NCBI GenBank assembly: GCA_958450365.1
Contig: CAUEEP010000171.1
Span: forward strand, 1 to 64,000
Direction: 5' to 3'
Length of the DNA stretch: 64,000 bases
From: Mesorhabditis belari
Lineage: Eukaryota; Nematoda; Chromadorea; Rhabditida; Rhabditidae
Part shown: in pieces, positions 1 to 11,170 of the stretch
Position numbering within the stretch: position 1 is the stretch's first letter
Layout: each line of letters starts with the position of its first letter
Notes under the pieces: model-generated
What the model saw: the letters and a program-made list of their open reading frames with translations, nothing else
Told to the model about the DNA's origin: nothing
Databases searched by the model: none
Translations under genes and position numbers: made by a program

Positions 1-304
1 CGAAACAAATTCAAATTACCGTATTTTCTCTAATAATAGATAGTAGATACCTGTATAGTCGGGAACCAGGCAAGAGTGAAATACATGGTGAAGAAAAGCC
101 ACCATAAATCACCCTCAACTCCAATTGCAATGACTGAGATTAAAAGGGGTAATTGAAGGAGAAGAATCGGAGATAAAGCCTGGAAAGTTGAGTTGGATTT
201 GAGTTAAATTTACACTTGAAATGTTTCAACTGTGGATTTCTGTAGGCACAATTTCTGTACAATTCAGGTTCTTAACTCAGTTCCAAAAGGCTTTTTTTAT
301 ATCA

Positions 305-1110
305 GCACACAAGGGAACGGTCTGAGCTCAAAGTTCGGAATCGACTGGAAACACAGTGCATAACACATCATCGGCTATGGCGAACAAAACGCCACAAAAA
401 TTGGCCGCTAATAGCCACGGAAACGCGAGGAATCTGACAGGCAATATCGGGATTCAAAACTGATTTCTTTATAATGCTTCTTTCGCTGCCGGCTTAGAGA
501 TGAGCTTGTGGTCTAGTGGATGAAGGTCTACTCAAAGTGCAACGGCGGTCCTGTTTGGTCCTCTTTTTCCCCCCGGGTTCAATTCCACCCACATCCAAAA
601 TTTTTTGTTTTTTTTTTTTTTGCGATTCTTGGAACTATTTCATTTTTAAAGCAAACTAAAGTTTAATAAAAGAAATTTAACATTTTTGCGTATTGAACTC
701 TCTGCGATACAAGTTTTCAACCGGGAAAATGAAAAAAGATATAAAAGTTATTTTTAATCACCTATAAACAATTTGGAGCAGATCAATTTCAGAAATTTCG
801 TTAATTTTCTCGAGATTCCAGTGATTACGTCGATGCACAGCCAGGTAAAAAAAAAAACAAAACAAAAAAATTTTGCATGTGGGCGGAATTGAACCCGAGG
901 GCAAAAATGGAGTCACGATTTCACGAGAGAAGACTTATAAAGGAATCAGTTTTAAATCCCGATTTTGCATGTCAGATTCCTCGCGTGTCCGTGGCTATTG
1001 GCGGCTAATTTTTGTGGCGTTTTGTTTGCCATTGCCGATGCTATGTTATGCATTGTGTTTCCAGTCGATCCCGAACTTTGTGCTCAGACCATTCCCTTGT
1101 GAGTTTTCAA
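305..1110. mobile_element. Large foldback element carrying tRNA-like sequence in its arms
   Basis: Positions 305-600 and about 855-1110 are inverted repeats of each other. For example CGAACTTTG at 1070 mirrors CAAAGTTCG at 330, and GTTCAATTCCACCC near 578 mirrors GGGCGGAATTGAACCC near 882. The arms include a tRNA-like A box and B box. The spacer of about 250 bases is AT-rich and shows no coding. The structure suggests a non-autonomous foldback transposon or two inverted insertions of one tRNA-derived repeat. Confidence 0.6.
505..592 (+). other. tRNA-like module (A box + B box), probably SINE-like
   Basis: TGGTCTAGTGG at 509-519 fits a polymerase III A box and GGTTCAATTCC at 576-586 fits a B box, with spacing typical of a tRNA gene. 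The stretch between does not fold into a convincing anticodon arm, so I do not call a functional tRNA. A decayed inverted copy lies near 870-900. Confidence 0.45.
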
Positions 1111-1683
1111 TAGTATCAGACTACACAAGATTGCTTTCTCTTTGTGCTTGGTAACGAAACAATATATAGAAGTATCTTTAACTTTCACAATTACCGTAAC
1201 CTTAATCCAAAAATAAAGAAAATGATTCATGAAGGCTTTCTTGATTCACGAGAAGATTTCACACTATTCAGTTTGTTTTTTCAGACCTATTTTTACCAGT
1301 AGCATGGTTTTAAAATTCATTTTTGTTTGAAAATCTAGCCTACTCTATTAGACAGAGCCTTGCTTTTGGTGAACTCATTTTTCATTCATTTCCCATCTTC
1401 TCCCAAGTTTTTAACCTTTTTCCGATAATATTGTGATGCTTTATCTTAATCTTTCTAGATCTTCCTAGACCAAATCATTTAGGATTCCCGAAATTGGGAA
1501 TCATTGTACAATTAGCTTCTTTAATGGTGTGAACTTTCCCTCTTTTTCTTTTCATTTTCCTTTCCGTTCGCATAATTCCCTCACCTATCCCAGGAGGTCC
1601 TCCTTCAGCATTTCTGCGTGCATATTCTGAATAACGGGTTTACCAGTAATTTTGCGCGTGAATAACTGAGTTGCCCATATCAA

Positions 1684-3640
1684 TTTTGTTTAACTTTTAA
1701 AGTATTGGGTAATTGTGATTGGCAATCCTTTGAGCTCAATCACCTTGGTGTTGGGCTGTTCATTGAAATAGTTTTTATATAATCGACAGAGAGGCACTTT
1801 TTCTGTCCCTTTCAATTCACCTGTCCCAGGAGAGTCCTCAGCATTTCTGCGAGTATATTCTTTTGGCTGAGATGAAAGGACGAGGATTTGATCTGGAAAT
1901 TCCGAAATAGACTTTGAAAAAGAAATAAAGTTTGAATTTTAAAACTCTAGATACAAAAACCAATATTCTCGGTGAAAAGGTTCTATCGCCTGAATAGTTT
2001 AATTCAAACGAAGTTGAGCAAGTAAACGTTTGATTTTCGAAATTTTCGATACAAGGTGAAGTTCTTGTAGATCGTTTTGAGCTCTAATATTTGTTGACAA
2101 TTTCTGGAATTCCCAGAGTGATCTGAGGCTTCGCATTTTGAGCCTAGCTTTATCTTTCATTGTTTTACATTAGGGATTACGGTAACAGAAATCCAACTTT
2201 TAGCTATAAAGATTAAAAGGCTGTTTGGTGTTTACCTCTTACTGTACTTTGTACTTTCCAGTAGGGTACGAAATCTACCTTTCTAATGGTGGCGTCGACC
2301 AAACGATCACGTGCAAATCAGGCGTAGGCTTGAAAACACTCGAGCCGAACCATCACCGCGTACAAGCTGAGCTGCAGCTTTTGCTCGTCGTAGTTGTAAA
2401 TCTAAAGTTCAAGTTCTAAAGTTTAATGTTAGGATTAACTAAAGTATTTATCAGCTACGTGTATGTCTAAAAGGGATCAAGTTATTTCTCCTGCTTTATA
2501 GTGTGATTGATTAAAAGTATTTAGTTTTCTTTAGATTGGAAGATGGCTGAAATTTTTGGCTGAATGATGGCTGAAATAAGCTGAATCAAGGGCTGAATGG
2601 GCTGGAATGAAGGGTTGATTGGGCTGAATCAGTCTTGTTGCTAAATCAGTCAAGATGGCTGAATCAGTCTTGTTGATAAATCTTTAAACTCACTTGTTTT
2701 TTGAGACATTTGCTTGGAAAATACAGTATTATCCTTAGACTTAATTATCTGTAATCTTAGCCCAGAAAAAATAGCTACAGTCACCTATTTTCTTTCGAGT
2801 AACTAGAAATCTCTTACTTCAAACGGAATCTGTGACAAAAAGTGGCGATGTCGAAGTCATAAATATCCACCAATTTGTACCGAAAATCTCCGACATCTTG
2901 GATCATTTGGGGTCTACCAACTGAACCTAAAGCTAATTATCAAATTTATACAGATCCATTACCGTATTGACTTCCATCACCCGCTGATCGATCAAGAAGC
3001 ACATCGTCGTCGTAATACTGGCCATCACAAAGAGAATGATCCAAATGATCAACACGCAAAAAGGATGAAGAAAATCGCAAAAGCCGTCGTGATTGTGTTC
3101 TCAGGCTTGATGATTCTGAAATTGTCATAGATTACATCTCAGCATTAAGGCTATCGGACATTTGACAAGCCCCGGACCCTTTTCCCATTGACAATCTAAC
3201 TTGTAACTCAAAATTTCTCTGTGTTAGGCTGTTGAATTTAAAGATTCTTGGTGTCAATAGATGCGTCAAGTCTTTCTCCGTCGATTGGTACAAAACTATT
3301 TCAATTGGACATGCCTAACACCAAGAAATTTGAGCTTAAAGTTCAGATCGACAAAGGCGCGGGAGCGCTTATGCCCCACCCTTCCGCGCGCATACGCGCC
3401 CTCGTCCCTTTTCCCCATTAGCAATCTAGACGTTGAGCTCAAATTTCTCGGTGTTAAACTGTTCACATTCAAATTTGAATTAATATTCTTCGTATCATTA
3501 GATGCGTCAAGTCTTTTTCTGTCGATTGGTATCAAAACTATTTCAATTGGACAGCTGGATACCAAGGTATTTGAGCTCAAAGGATTGCCAATGATAATTA
3601 CCCAATACTTTAAAAGCTAAAGTTAAATTACAGGTAAACT
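1684..3640. repeat. Inverted-repeat arms 1684-1795 and 3510-3640
   Basis: The segment TATTGGGTAATT...GGCAATCCTTTGAGCTC at 1700-1740 occurs reversed at 3570-3610, with similarity over roughly 110 bases. The region between the arms holds two of the chemoreceptor-like exons (about 1805-1862 and 2963-3115). This is either one large foldback unit that has captured gene sequence or two separate insertions in opposite orientation. Confidence 0.55.
3250..3590 (+). repeat. Direct repeat pair in AT-rich spacer
   Basis: A segment of about 90 bases with AGATGCGTCAAGTCTTT followed by CGATTGGTA occurs at 3260-3350 and again at 3500-3582. Between them is a short GC-rich stretch (about 3355-3415) rich in GCGC. 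No convincing reading frame is seen. Confidence 0.5.
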
Positions 3641-3834
3641 CGTTATTCCTATTCCACTACAGTATGCCAGGAAGTCAAATGTTTAGGCTAGTGCTTTTGT
3701 AAATGCGAAGAAGTTTCCCGTTCAACTCACAGTTTTCCACCTAACTTAGCTAGGTCAGCAAATTTCTCAGTGTTGTCCTACACCTAATTTTCAGTTACCG
3801 TTATGCAATTATTTTTCCGAAATTTCGAACTTTG

Positions 3835-4305
3835 AGCTCAGACCATTCTCTTGTAAGCTTTTTAGGTGTTCTCTCAATAAAATCTAGATTCAATGCCTTA
3901 GCTACATTTTCCGACCCCAGCATCGATAGGTTCCTGATGTAGCGGTCCTCGAGATTTCGGAGCAATTTCGGCGACGCTCAGGGTGCACTACTATGAGAGA
4001 AAATACAGTAAATTTCTGCGTAATTTCTGCGTCCATATACACATTTTTTACTGTGCCAGAAAATGTATGTTTAGTGGTTTATCTACAAAGAACGAAAAGG
4101 ACAACCGTGGAATCAAAACAGGAAGCAAAAGTGTATCACTTTTACGGCACCACACCTAACCACTAGGCTACGACTCACTTTTTGGGAGGCCGCAGCTAGG
4201 CTTACTATTCTGCTAGGAAATTTCCGAAATTCCCGAACTTTGAGCTCAGACCATTCTCTGTAAGCTTTTTAGGTGTTCTTCTCATTAAAATCTAGATTCA
4301 ATTTT
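3835..4305 (+). repeat. Direct repeat pair 3835-3902 / 4226-4305
   Basis: Both copies contain AACTTTGAGCTCAGACCATT and end with AAATCTAGATTCAAT. The same AACTTTG..CTCAGACCATT motif also occurs in the foldback arm near 1075, so these are members of one dispersed repeat family. Confidence 0.55.
4098..4175 (-). other. tRNA-like module on the minus strand
   Basis: Read on the minus strand, TAGCCTAGTGGTTAGG (4170-4155) matches an A box and TTTTGATTCC (4118-4109) a degenerate B box. There is no good acceptor stem, so this looks like a tRNA-derived repeat rather than a working tRNA gene. Confidence 0.4.
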
Positions 4306-4863
4306 ACAATTGCTTGTAGCGAACAATCTTTTGATTTCTGTTTTGAACCCCAAACACTTTTCCCTTTCTTTCCTCTTTCACGTCCAATCCCTAGACATCA
4401 CTTTTTTTCTAGTTTCTATTATATTTATATAAAAAATAGTAGCTTTTTTAAATCATTAGATGTTTAATATCAAAGGAATACTTGTAAATGATGAGCGATC
4501 GATGAATGATTTGACCGGTTACCATTAGGACAGCTTCGATGAAAATGAAGACGAAAATGTAGATGAGAATTATCGAGGTTCGCTCGTCATCCAAATTGAC
4601 GGCACCAACCAAAATGAGCGAACAAGACGCCCGATTGTGACCACCGGAAACGTGGAATTGCTAGGGAATGGGCTGAATTTGCAAAGTCGACATCTAGATC
4701 TTAGCTTAATCTTGCTAAATTGTCATCCTTGTTTCGGGTTTTTTGAGACTACATTTTTGTGTTTTGTACTATACCCAATGACTTCTAGTAACAAACGTGA
4801 TTTCTTGAAGGAAGAGGGTGCGTTTACTATCCATGGGCACCGCAAACTACAAACGTAAATTAA

Positions 4864-5178
4864 ACTGGAAACGCTTCTAATTTGTTAAAATCTGCCCAAT
4901 TGACATGATCTTTAACTCAAAAATAGAAGATCTCAAGACCTTTCGAATGAACCAAAGCCCACCCAAAAGCATCAACTTTAAAGAAAGTTACAGTAGTTTT
5001 TAGTCTGACACGATTTTTTTCGACTACGCGCGAGTACGGTCCGTCTCTCACTAACTTTCCTTAGCGTTGATGTTTTTCGGCGTGCTGGTTCATTCGAAAG
5101 CTCTCGGGATTCTCTATTTTTTGAGCTATAGATCGTGTTAATCCAGCAGATTTGAAACAAATTAGAAGCGTTTATAGT
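4864..5178. mobile_element. Palindromic miniature element
   Basis: AACGCTTCTAATTTG at 4870 is mirrored by CAAATTAGAAGCGTT at 5158, and GGTTCATTCGAAAG at 5089 mirrors CTTTCGAATGAACC at 4940. The arms are about 90 bases each around a centre of about 130 bases. The short open frames here come from the palindrome and are not genes. Confidence 0.6.
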
Positions 5179-6114
5179 GTAACAGTTCGTCATTTTTGTA
5201 GTGATAGTGGCCATGTCTAGTACGTTACTCTAACCGTGAATCCTTGCTACGGTCCTTTCGCCCACTGTTGGCGCAATTAGATCAATTTTGGCGTATTGAC
5301 AGTAGCGCTAGTAAATTTTGCATTTAGGACTCAAAAATAGTAATGTATAAAATGAGATTACAGGTAGTAAGTGTCCAGTTAAATCAACTAATGCAGACGA
5401 ATTGCTTTAGATTCTTTAGTTCAACCCCTGAACAATCTTTAAGATCCAATCCATCCATCAAATCCAATCTTTTCCGTTATAATCGTGAAAAAACAGCTAA
5501 TTTTTCTGGGTATTTAGCATCTCTTTCATTTTCAAATCAACAAATTTCCCAATCTCTAATCAGATTCCTGCTGAAAGAGTACCAGGACCAAGCCTAGTTT
5601 TTTCGAAACAAAAAAGCCTAAGCACTCATATCGCATCATTTTTTTGGGTGTGGATTCGAAAAAAAAAACGGAATTTTTTTGTTATTAATCAATGAAATAA
5701 AAAATTTGAGCAAAAAAAGACTCACGACATCAGTAAAAAAGAATTGAGAGCTGAGAAAAAGATGTTAAGAGGAAAGAAAACAGTAGAGAATTGATTGATA
5801 TTTGCCGATGTTCTGAATAGAAATTAAAATAGCTATCGTTTGTTAAAAAAGTACCTGATGAGAATGGTAAATAGCTAGATAGAGACCTAAAAAGTTTAGG
5901 CAAATCGAGGTGATGAGGAAAAACCAGGCATGAGCGATGAGGAGAGTCGACTGACTGTTGTCATAGCTGGATACTGAAAAGTTGATGAGATTTGAAAGGT
6001 AAAGCAATCTATAGGCTTATTTTAAAACTATTCTAGAAAGTTTTCCTGTTCAAAAAATATTTTTAGAGTAGAAGATTTCATGAAATCGAATATTCTGGAT
6101 GTTACTAGATGCTA

Positions 6115-6631
6115 TTGGGATGGTGAATTGAAAACTGCGGGACTTTGAACTAAAATTTATTCTGACATAAACCATAAATTCATTCCAAATAATTTCCATT
6201 ATTATTGACGACTTCTGCCCATTTTACAGGCAATTTGCGGATTCCTCTTTCGTAGTAGGAATTTGGTTTGTGTGTGAGACAAGTGTGAGACTCAAAAATC
6301 AAGGACTGCAGATGTCCCAGTTTGAGCACTTTTTTCAAAAGAAACCCATTTTGGTGTCAATAGAAAAGTTGTAGAGAATCAAAATTAGACTTATAGCCAA
6401 ATTTCCAAAAGATACATTTAGTAGTTTCGCTTAAAGTGCAAGTTTTGTGAAAATTCTTTAAACTTCGCATTTCTTGAAAACCAATTTTTGAATCGTTCTG
6501 AAAATTTGGATGTAAGCTTGATTTTTGATTCTCTACAACTTTTCCATTGACACCAAAATGGGTTTTTTTGAAGAAAGTGCTCAAACTGTCACCTATGACA
6601 TTAGCCCACAGTTTTCAATTCACCAACCCAA
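6115..6631. mobile_element. Mariner-derived miniature element, copy 1
   Basis: The ends ATTGGGATGGTGAATTG and CAATTCACCAACCCAAT are inverted repeats flanked by TA. The centre is itself a long palindrome (6320-6590). On the minus strand near 6255-6180 it keeps the tail of a mariner transposase, with a Y-x-R-G-I-R-K-L-P-V-K-W type motif. Four more copies lie at 16.4, 28.6, 56.8 and 59.8 kb. The family is an internal-deletion derivative of a mariner. Confidence 0.75.
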
Positions 6632-6727
6632 TAAACTGCGTAAACTTTCGAAAACGATCGTAATCTTGTCTTTTTATTTATCTTACACACCTCAGAGTCA
6701 GACAAAAATGGATAGATTTAGCAAGTG

Positions 6728-7175
6728 GGAGAAATGCGACCTCTTTTGCACCTTTTCTCTTGCGCACCTTTTTTTTTGCGCATCCGGCCCCATAGCGCAC
6801 CTTTTTTCGCGTTCTAAGCTCTGAAAAAGCTAATATAACTAATTTCCATTCTAAAAGTTGTTTTTCTAGGTAATTTTAGGGCGTAGGAATTCAATTTTTG
6901 ACATATCAGAGCTTGTGGAAGCAAACGGACGAAGTTATACATCGGGAAAAATCGACAATTTTCCGTCATTTGACCTACCCGTTTTATCTTTCAAATTGGT
7001 TCCCAAGCTCGGATATGTCAAAATTTGTATTCTATACCCTAAAATTACCTCAGAAAAACAACTTTTAGAATGAAAATTAGTTAATATTAGCTTTTTTAGA
7101 GCTTAGAACGCGAAAAAAGGTGCGCTATGGGGCCGGGTGTGCAAAAAAAGGTCGCATTTGTTTCACTCTCTAGAT
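6728..7175. mobile_element. Palindromic miniature element
   Basis: Arms of about 190 bases mirror each other: GCGCACCTTTTTTCGCG near 6793 against CGCGAAAAAAGGTGCGC near 7110, and CTAAAAGTTGTTTTTCT near 6852 against its inverse near 7050. No coding sequence is seen. Confidence 0.65.
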
Positions 7176-7284
7176 TTGGATAAAAGCACGAAGTCCGGCT
7201 ACTGTAGCTTTCGAAAGTTGACATGTTTTAGAAAACACATTACTTGAAAAGAATACTTTCCAAGGAAACTGGTAACACGCTAAA

Positions 7285-7625
7285 ACGAATGTACAACTAC
7301 AGCCAGAAGAGGTAATTCACCAGGGCTGAGTACTTTGGTATCCCTGAATATCTTTAAATTGATTTGAATCTGAATATCTTTGGAATTTAAAGATATTCAG
7401 GGATACCAACATACTCAGCCCTAGTGGATTACCTCTTGCGATCTCTGAATATCTCTAAATTCTTTAATTTAAAGATTATCAGATTCAGATGAATTTAAAG
7501 ATATTTAAAGAACTTTAAGTTAAAGATTATCACATTCAGAGCAATTTAAAGATATTCAGGGATACCACATACTCAGCCCTAGTGGATTACCTCTTCTGAC
7601 TATGGTTGTACATTAGTTTTAGCGT
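7285..7625. mobile_element. Palindromic element with internal repeats
   Basis: TGTACAACTACAGCCAGAAG near 7292 is mirrored near 7595-7615. Inside, the motif AAAGATATTCAGGGATACC occurs several times in both orientations. Short AT-rich spacers separate the repeats and there is no coding sequence. Confidence 0.6.
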
Positions 7626-8170
7626 TAAAGATATTCAGGGATACTGTAGCTAAAAGCTAGGATATAATTTAATTTCTAAAAATCGACTTACAAGCCATAC
7701 TCAGCAAGGATAAAACTATGGGCAGCCAGTTTAAAGACAATTCAAATTTGATTGAGATCGGTTAGAAAGCCTTTAGACTGAAGGCATACCGTCCTTTCAC
7801 TCTTTTCAATTTCCGAAGTACACTCAATTTCTCTTTGGGGATTTAAGTATATCAAAAGATTGAAATACGACGAAAATCACTCTGAAATTCCCTAGAGTTT
7901 AGAAAAATGTGAAACAACAAAAGAAATATCAGGGTTTTATGATCGTATTCTTTGTATTCGCCAATTATTTTTCAAGTTCTAGAAATGAAAATAGGAGAAA
8001 TTAAAGAGGAAAAGAGTTGAAGTCGATGAACAAACGCGTATTTTGATTGGAATTACTCAGAGAAGTGGGAATTGACAACATTGAGATCAAAAATTTAATG
8101 AGATCATTTAGAATCATTTAGAATCATTTAGAATCATTTTTTTAAATTACTTTGGCTTATTGTAGCTGTA

Positions 8171-8449
8171 ATGAAATTCTTTTTCATCAAAAGTAAAAGT
8201 TCATCGATGAAAATCTGGTTGATAAAGAGGAAAAATGTTAAAAAAGCTTTGCGAAAAGCAGCCAATGTTGTCTTTGGGTTGAAAATGAATCAAATCAAGT
8301 TAAGCACGAGTAACATATTCGCAAGTAGACTCTCGAATAGGCTCAAACAGATTCAAGATTCAAATAAGCTCTCGAATTCAATTAGGAGAACTGAAAACTG
8401 TCGAGGAAAAGTCAAAAATGAAAAACGACAACCTAGTCCGAACAATTGA
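8171..8449 (+). CDS. Possible small basic protein, 92 residues
   Basis: An ATG-started open frame of 92 codons encodes a strongly basic protein rich in Lys, Arg, Asn and Ser (for example RKNVKKALRKAANVV). It has no signal peptide, membrane segment or motif that I recognise. No clear splice sites connect it to other exons. Open frames of this length arise by chance in such AT-rich DNA, so the call is weak. It is listed because it stands apart from the repeats around it. Confidence 0.2.
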   Translation: MKFFFIKSKSSSMKIWLIKRKNVKKALRKAANVVFGLKMNQIKLSTSNIFASRLSNRLKQIQDSNKLSNSIRRTENCRGKVKNEKRQPSPNN

Positions 8450-8685
8450 ATTCATGAAATAAGAGAAAGTTTTATTGAAGTATCACAAAAGTATTTGTAT
8501 TTTTTTATTAGCTTTTTAAATTTCTATAGGGAAAGGGAAGCTTGATTCTACTTGTTTACCGCAATCTTCTGCAAACTGCAAACTTGGTGCAAATCTTTAT
8601 GTTACTTTTTAAGTAGATTTTTACGTTATTTTGATGCTATTTTATGTTATTTTATGTTATTGCAAAATTTTTTAAGCAGCCAGCC

Positions 8686-8734
8686 AGTTCGATATCGGAT
8701 ACCGGGCTTAACTCCCGGTATCCGATATCGAACT
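8686..8734. repeat. Perfect 21-bp stem hairpin, 7-nt loop
   Basis: Positions 8686-8706 are the exact reverse complement of 8714-8734, with the loop CTTAACT between. The stem is GC-rich for this window and contains ATCGGATACCGGG. It is too perfect to be an old relic, so it is recent or selected. It may be a transposon remnant, a hairpin RNA source or a recombination scar. Confidence 0.9.
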
Positions 8735-10090
8735 TAATTCGAATTCGTTAAGCGCTTAGATGGACCTTAGAGAAGCTCGACTAATCGACTAAAATCACAA
8801 AGCCGTAAAAAAAATTTGCTAAAGAAACTTCTGTTTCTGTAAAACTGCGACAGAGAAGATGATTTTCTTCTGTTCTAGAAGCGCTTAAAACTAGACTTTC
8901 AAGCCTCTCGCATTTACAGGATCTTTTGGTAAATAATATAAATTTTGAATCATCATCTAATCTATCTAATAAAAGATTCATCTAGTCACAGGAACGAGTC
9001 CATTTTCTTGTTAGCATTTTGCCGACTTACAATTGTTTTTTTTAATATTTGTCCGTATCTACAATTCTTCTTTCATTATTTGAAAAACGAGATTAATAGA
9101 ATTGATAGCATTGATTTTATTCTTTTATTAAGTCTTTTTTTATGACAAACTTGTTTGTGTGTGACAAGGTAAATTTGATGAAGATTCATAATGATTGAAA
9201 GGCAAAAAAAAGCCAGAATAGCCTTAGTGCTAAGAAGTTTAGAAAATTCCCAATCTTTTCTAAAGAGATTGTCAACTTTGTAAGCTTTCTCGAGGAGTTT
9301 AACAGTCTATGGATAACCCTGGATATTTGTTAAACAAATTTAAACGGATGAACTCCAACCAAAGAGCCGAACTCAAGAGCAAAAAGATTCGATAAGTTCG
9401 ATAAGTAAGTGGGATATTCAATCCAATTATTCACTTTTTTCACTAATTTTGCCTTTCCCTAGTCAAACAAATTTTGATTAAAACTATAAAAAACAAAACT
9501 TTTTTGTTAGTACCAAAGTGAAATATGTTATAATCTTGTAGAGTAATTTTTAAAAGATTACTATGCACTTATCTTGTGAGATTTTAGTGTAAGATAACGT
9601 CTTTCACCTAAGAAACTCACAAAAGCACTGTTTAGAAAAAGAAAACAAACTTTTTTACATGCGGTACTCGTTAGGTGAATGTTTCTAGCTGTGAAAGTTA
9701 GATAACTCAATTTTCACAATCGCTACAACAGAAAACAAATCAAAAATAAAAACTTCATCCAAAAAAAGCAAATCAAAAGGAAAACGAGATGATGAGTCAA
9801 AAACTTTACGAGGTTTTCTCCCTAGTTTGTCACTAACAATGGAGCACTGTCACTAACACTAGTTTGTCACTAACAATCTGTTTATTGCACAAGCAGTGTG
9901 GTGATCTGGTTCCGAAACGTATCGTTGACCTTATTTGCGAAAAATTCTATTTTGCACAATTTACAACCTAAGCTCGATCTGCTAAAGACAAATTTCCAAG
10001 AAAACTGTTCAGAATTAAGAAATCAAAAATGAAACTAGCACATTTGCCAGTTTTAGTTCTGATTCTACTTACCGTAATACTGTAATAGTA
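8735..10090. other. No gene recognised; AT-rich spacer
   Basis: I see no supported gene here. The only structure is a short repeat of TAGTTTGTCACTAACAA around 9820-9882. Open frames up to 66 codons on both strands lack splice context or recognisable motifs. Confidence 0.6.
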
Positions 10091-10094
10091 CCCA

Positions 10095-10335
10095 CCCCCA
10101 TAATGACGGTGCGAGTGTTGCGTGGTCTAGCTTTGGAAGCGTTGTTCTCGACACTGGTTTATGCTACAATGCGCACTTAGGTATCAAAAAATAGCTGAAA
10201 TTCAGGGCTATATTTTTTGAAACCTAAGCGCCCTTTGTAGCATAAACCAGTCTCGAGAAAAACTTGTTCAAAGCTAGACTACGCAACATTCCGCACCGTC
10301 ATTATGGGGATGGGGTACTATTAAAGTATTTACGG
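10095..10335. mobile_element. Palindromic miniature element, copy 1
   Basis: TAGTACCCACCCCCATAATG at 10087-10106 is mirrored by CATTATGGGGATGGGGTACT near 10300-10318. GGTTTATGCTACAATGCGC is mirrored by GCCCTTTGTAGCATAAACC. A second, more diverged copy lies at 32.1 kb. Confidence 0.65.
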
Positions 10336-10654
10336 TAGGTAATATTGGTAGGATTTTGTGAGATCAATTCCATCTTATAAACTTTAAAAATTTGATAAAT
10401 CCGAATCATCTAAAAAAGAAATCAAATTCTTTTCTTTAGCTCAACTTTATAGAAAAAGTTTTTCTAAACTTTTTAGCCTCATTTCCTAGGCGCATCAACA
10501 ATTGCGCCCTCTTCTGTGTTATCTATCTACACCTGAATCTTTTGTCTTCGCTTTTCTTTGGTTAAATTGAATTTTATGAAAAGAATCTGTATTACTTTTG
10601 ATCAATAAACTAATATTCAATTTTGAAAAAAGCTTAGTTATATCTTTTTCAGAA

Positions 10655-11086
10655 ATGAAAGTAATGGACAATGAGAAAGAGGTGATTGATGAAGAGAGAT
10701 TGCTTAAAGCTGCAAACTCAAAGGCCAAACAGCTTGCCGATTACATGTGCAGACAAGTGAGTTTAAAGCTTTCAAATTATATTTTAAACATTGTTTAGTG
10801 GAACTTTTTCCTTATAAATTTACATTTTTCTTTGTTCTTTTACCAATTAGGAAAGCGTGTTATCGATTGATTTGCAAATTCTTTCTCAAAACTTTGATTC
10901 AAAGATTAAGCTACTTTTTTCAGTCAAATTCGCGAGAGCAAATTGAAGCACTTCTACCAGATTTCTTTGCAAATATTGGTAAGGATTGAATATCAAAATT
11001 CGTCTATCATTTCAGATTTGCGACTAAGATCAGCCTCTTTTTTGGACAAAATTACCACAAATTTGATTTTTCACAAATTCTTTTAG
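10655..11086 (+). CDS. Small three-exon gene, 75 residues, unknown function
   Basis: The proposed exons are 10655-10756, 10924-10978 and 11016-11086. They total 228 bases and join in frame to 75 codons plus TAG. The ATG lies three bases after TTTTTCAG, the arrangement expected for a spliced-leader acceptor. Donors are GTGAGT and GTAAGG, and acceptors are TTTTTTCAG and ATTTCAG. The product is helical and charged (EVIDEERLLKAANSKAKQL, then EQIEALLPDFF) with no signal or membrane segment. I do not recognise the family. An alternative second exon after the CAATTAG at 10849 would keep more sequence but runs into a stop. The next gene starts within 100 bases and could be a continuation of the same transcript. 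Confidence 0.45.
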
Positions 11087-11170
11087 TAAAAGAAAAGAAT
11101 TAGAAAATTATCCTATAAAAGAAAAGCTATTATAGTTTAAATGAAATTATACTGGACGGTGAGATTGTAG

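Larger units (their letters stand above)
51..5973 (-). pseudogene. Seven-transmembrane chemoreceptor-like gene, exons spread over 6 kb (copy T1)
   Basis: I read five hydrophobic or conserved exons on the minus strand, in the order expected for a nematode serpentine receptor. Positions 5973-5855 give a TM1-like exon ending NFLGLYLAIYHSHQ. The exon ending at 4523 contains VNLDDERTSIILIYIFVFIF. Positions 3115-2963 begin after TTTCAG with KPEN and continue hydrophobic. Around 1862-1805 lies a loop exon with AEMLRTLLGQV, and 133-51 is a TM6/7-like exon with LFFTMYFTLAWF. The last four have clear counterparts in copy T2 at 34.8-38.4 kb. The exon at 2963-3115 needs a one-base shift in the middle (at FAC/VLIIW) to stay open, and a second loop exon at 1640-1580 has an in-frame stop. 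The introns are packed with foldback repeats. A pseudogene, or a receptor with unusually large introns, is most likely. The receptor family is inferred from hydrophobic pattern only; the exons could instead come from two tandem genes. Confidence 0.42.

Noticed and set aside
2225..2419. Exon-like plus-strand frame after CTTTCCAG (VGYEIYLSNGG...)
   Set aside because: No downstream donor or partner exon was found and the sequence lies between foldback arms. Support is too weak to annotate.
3296..3620. Overlapping long frames of 94 and 119 codons on both strands
   Set aside because: They span a direct repeat pair in spacer DNA and have no splice sites or recognisable motifs.
7300..7625. CRISPR-like array from repeated AAAGATATTCAGGGATACC
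   Set aside because: The repeats occur in both orientations with irregular spacing inside a palindromic element, and the window is eukaryotic.
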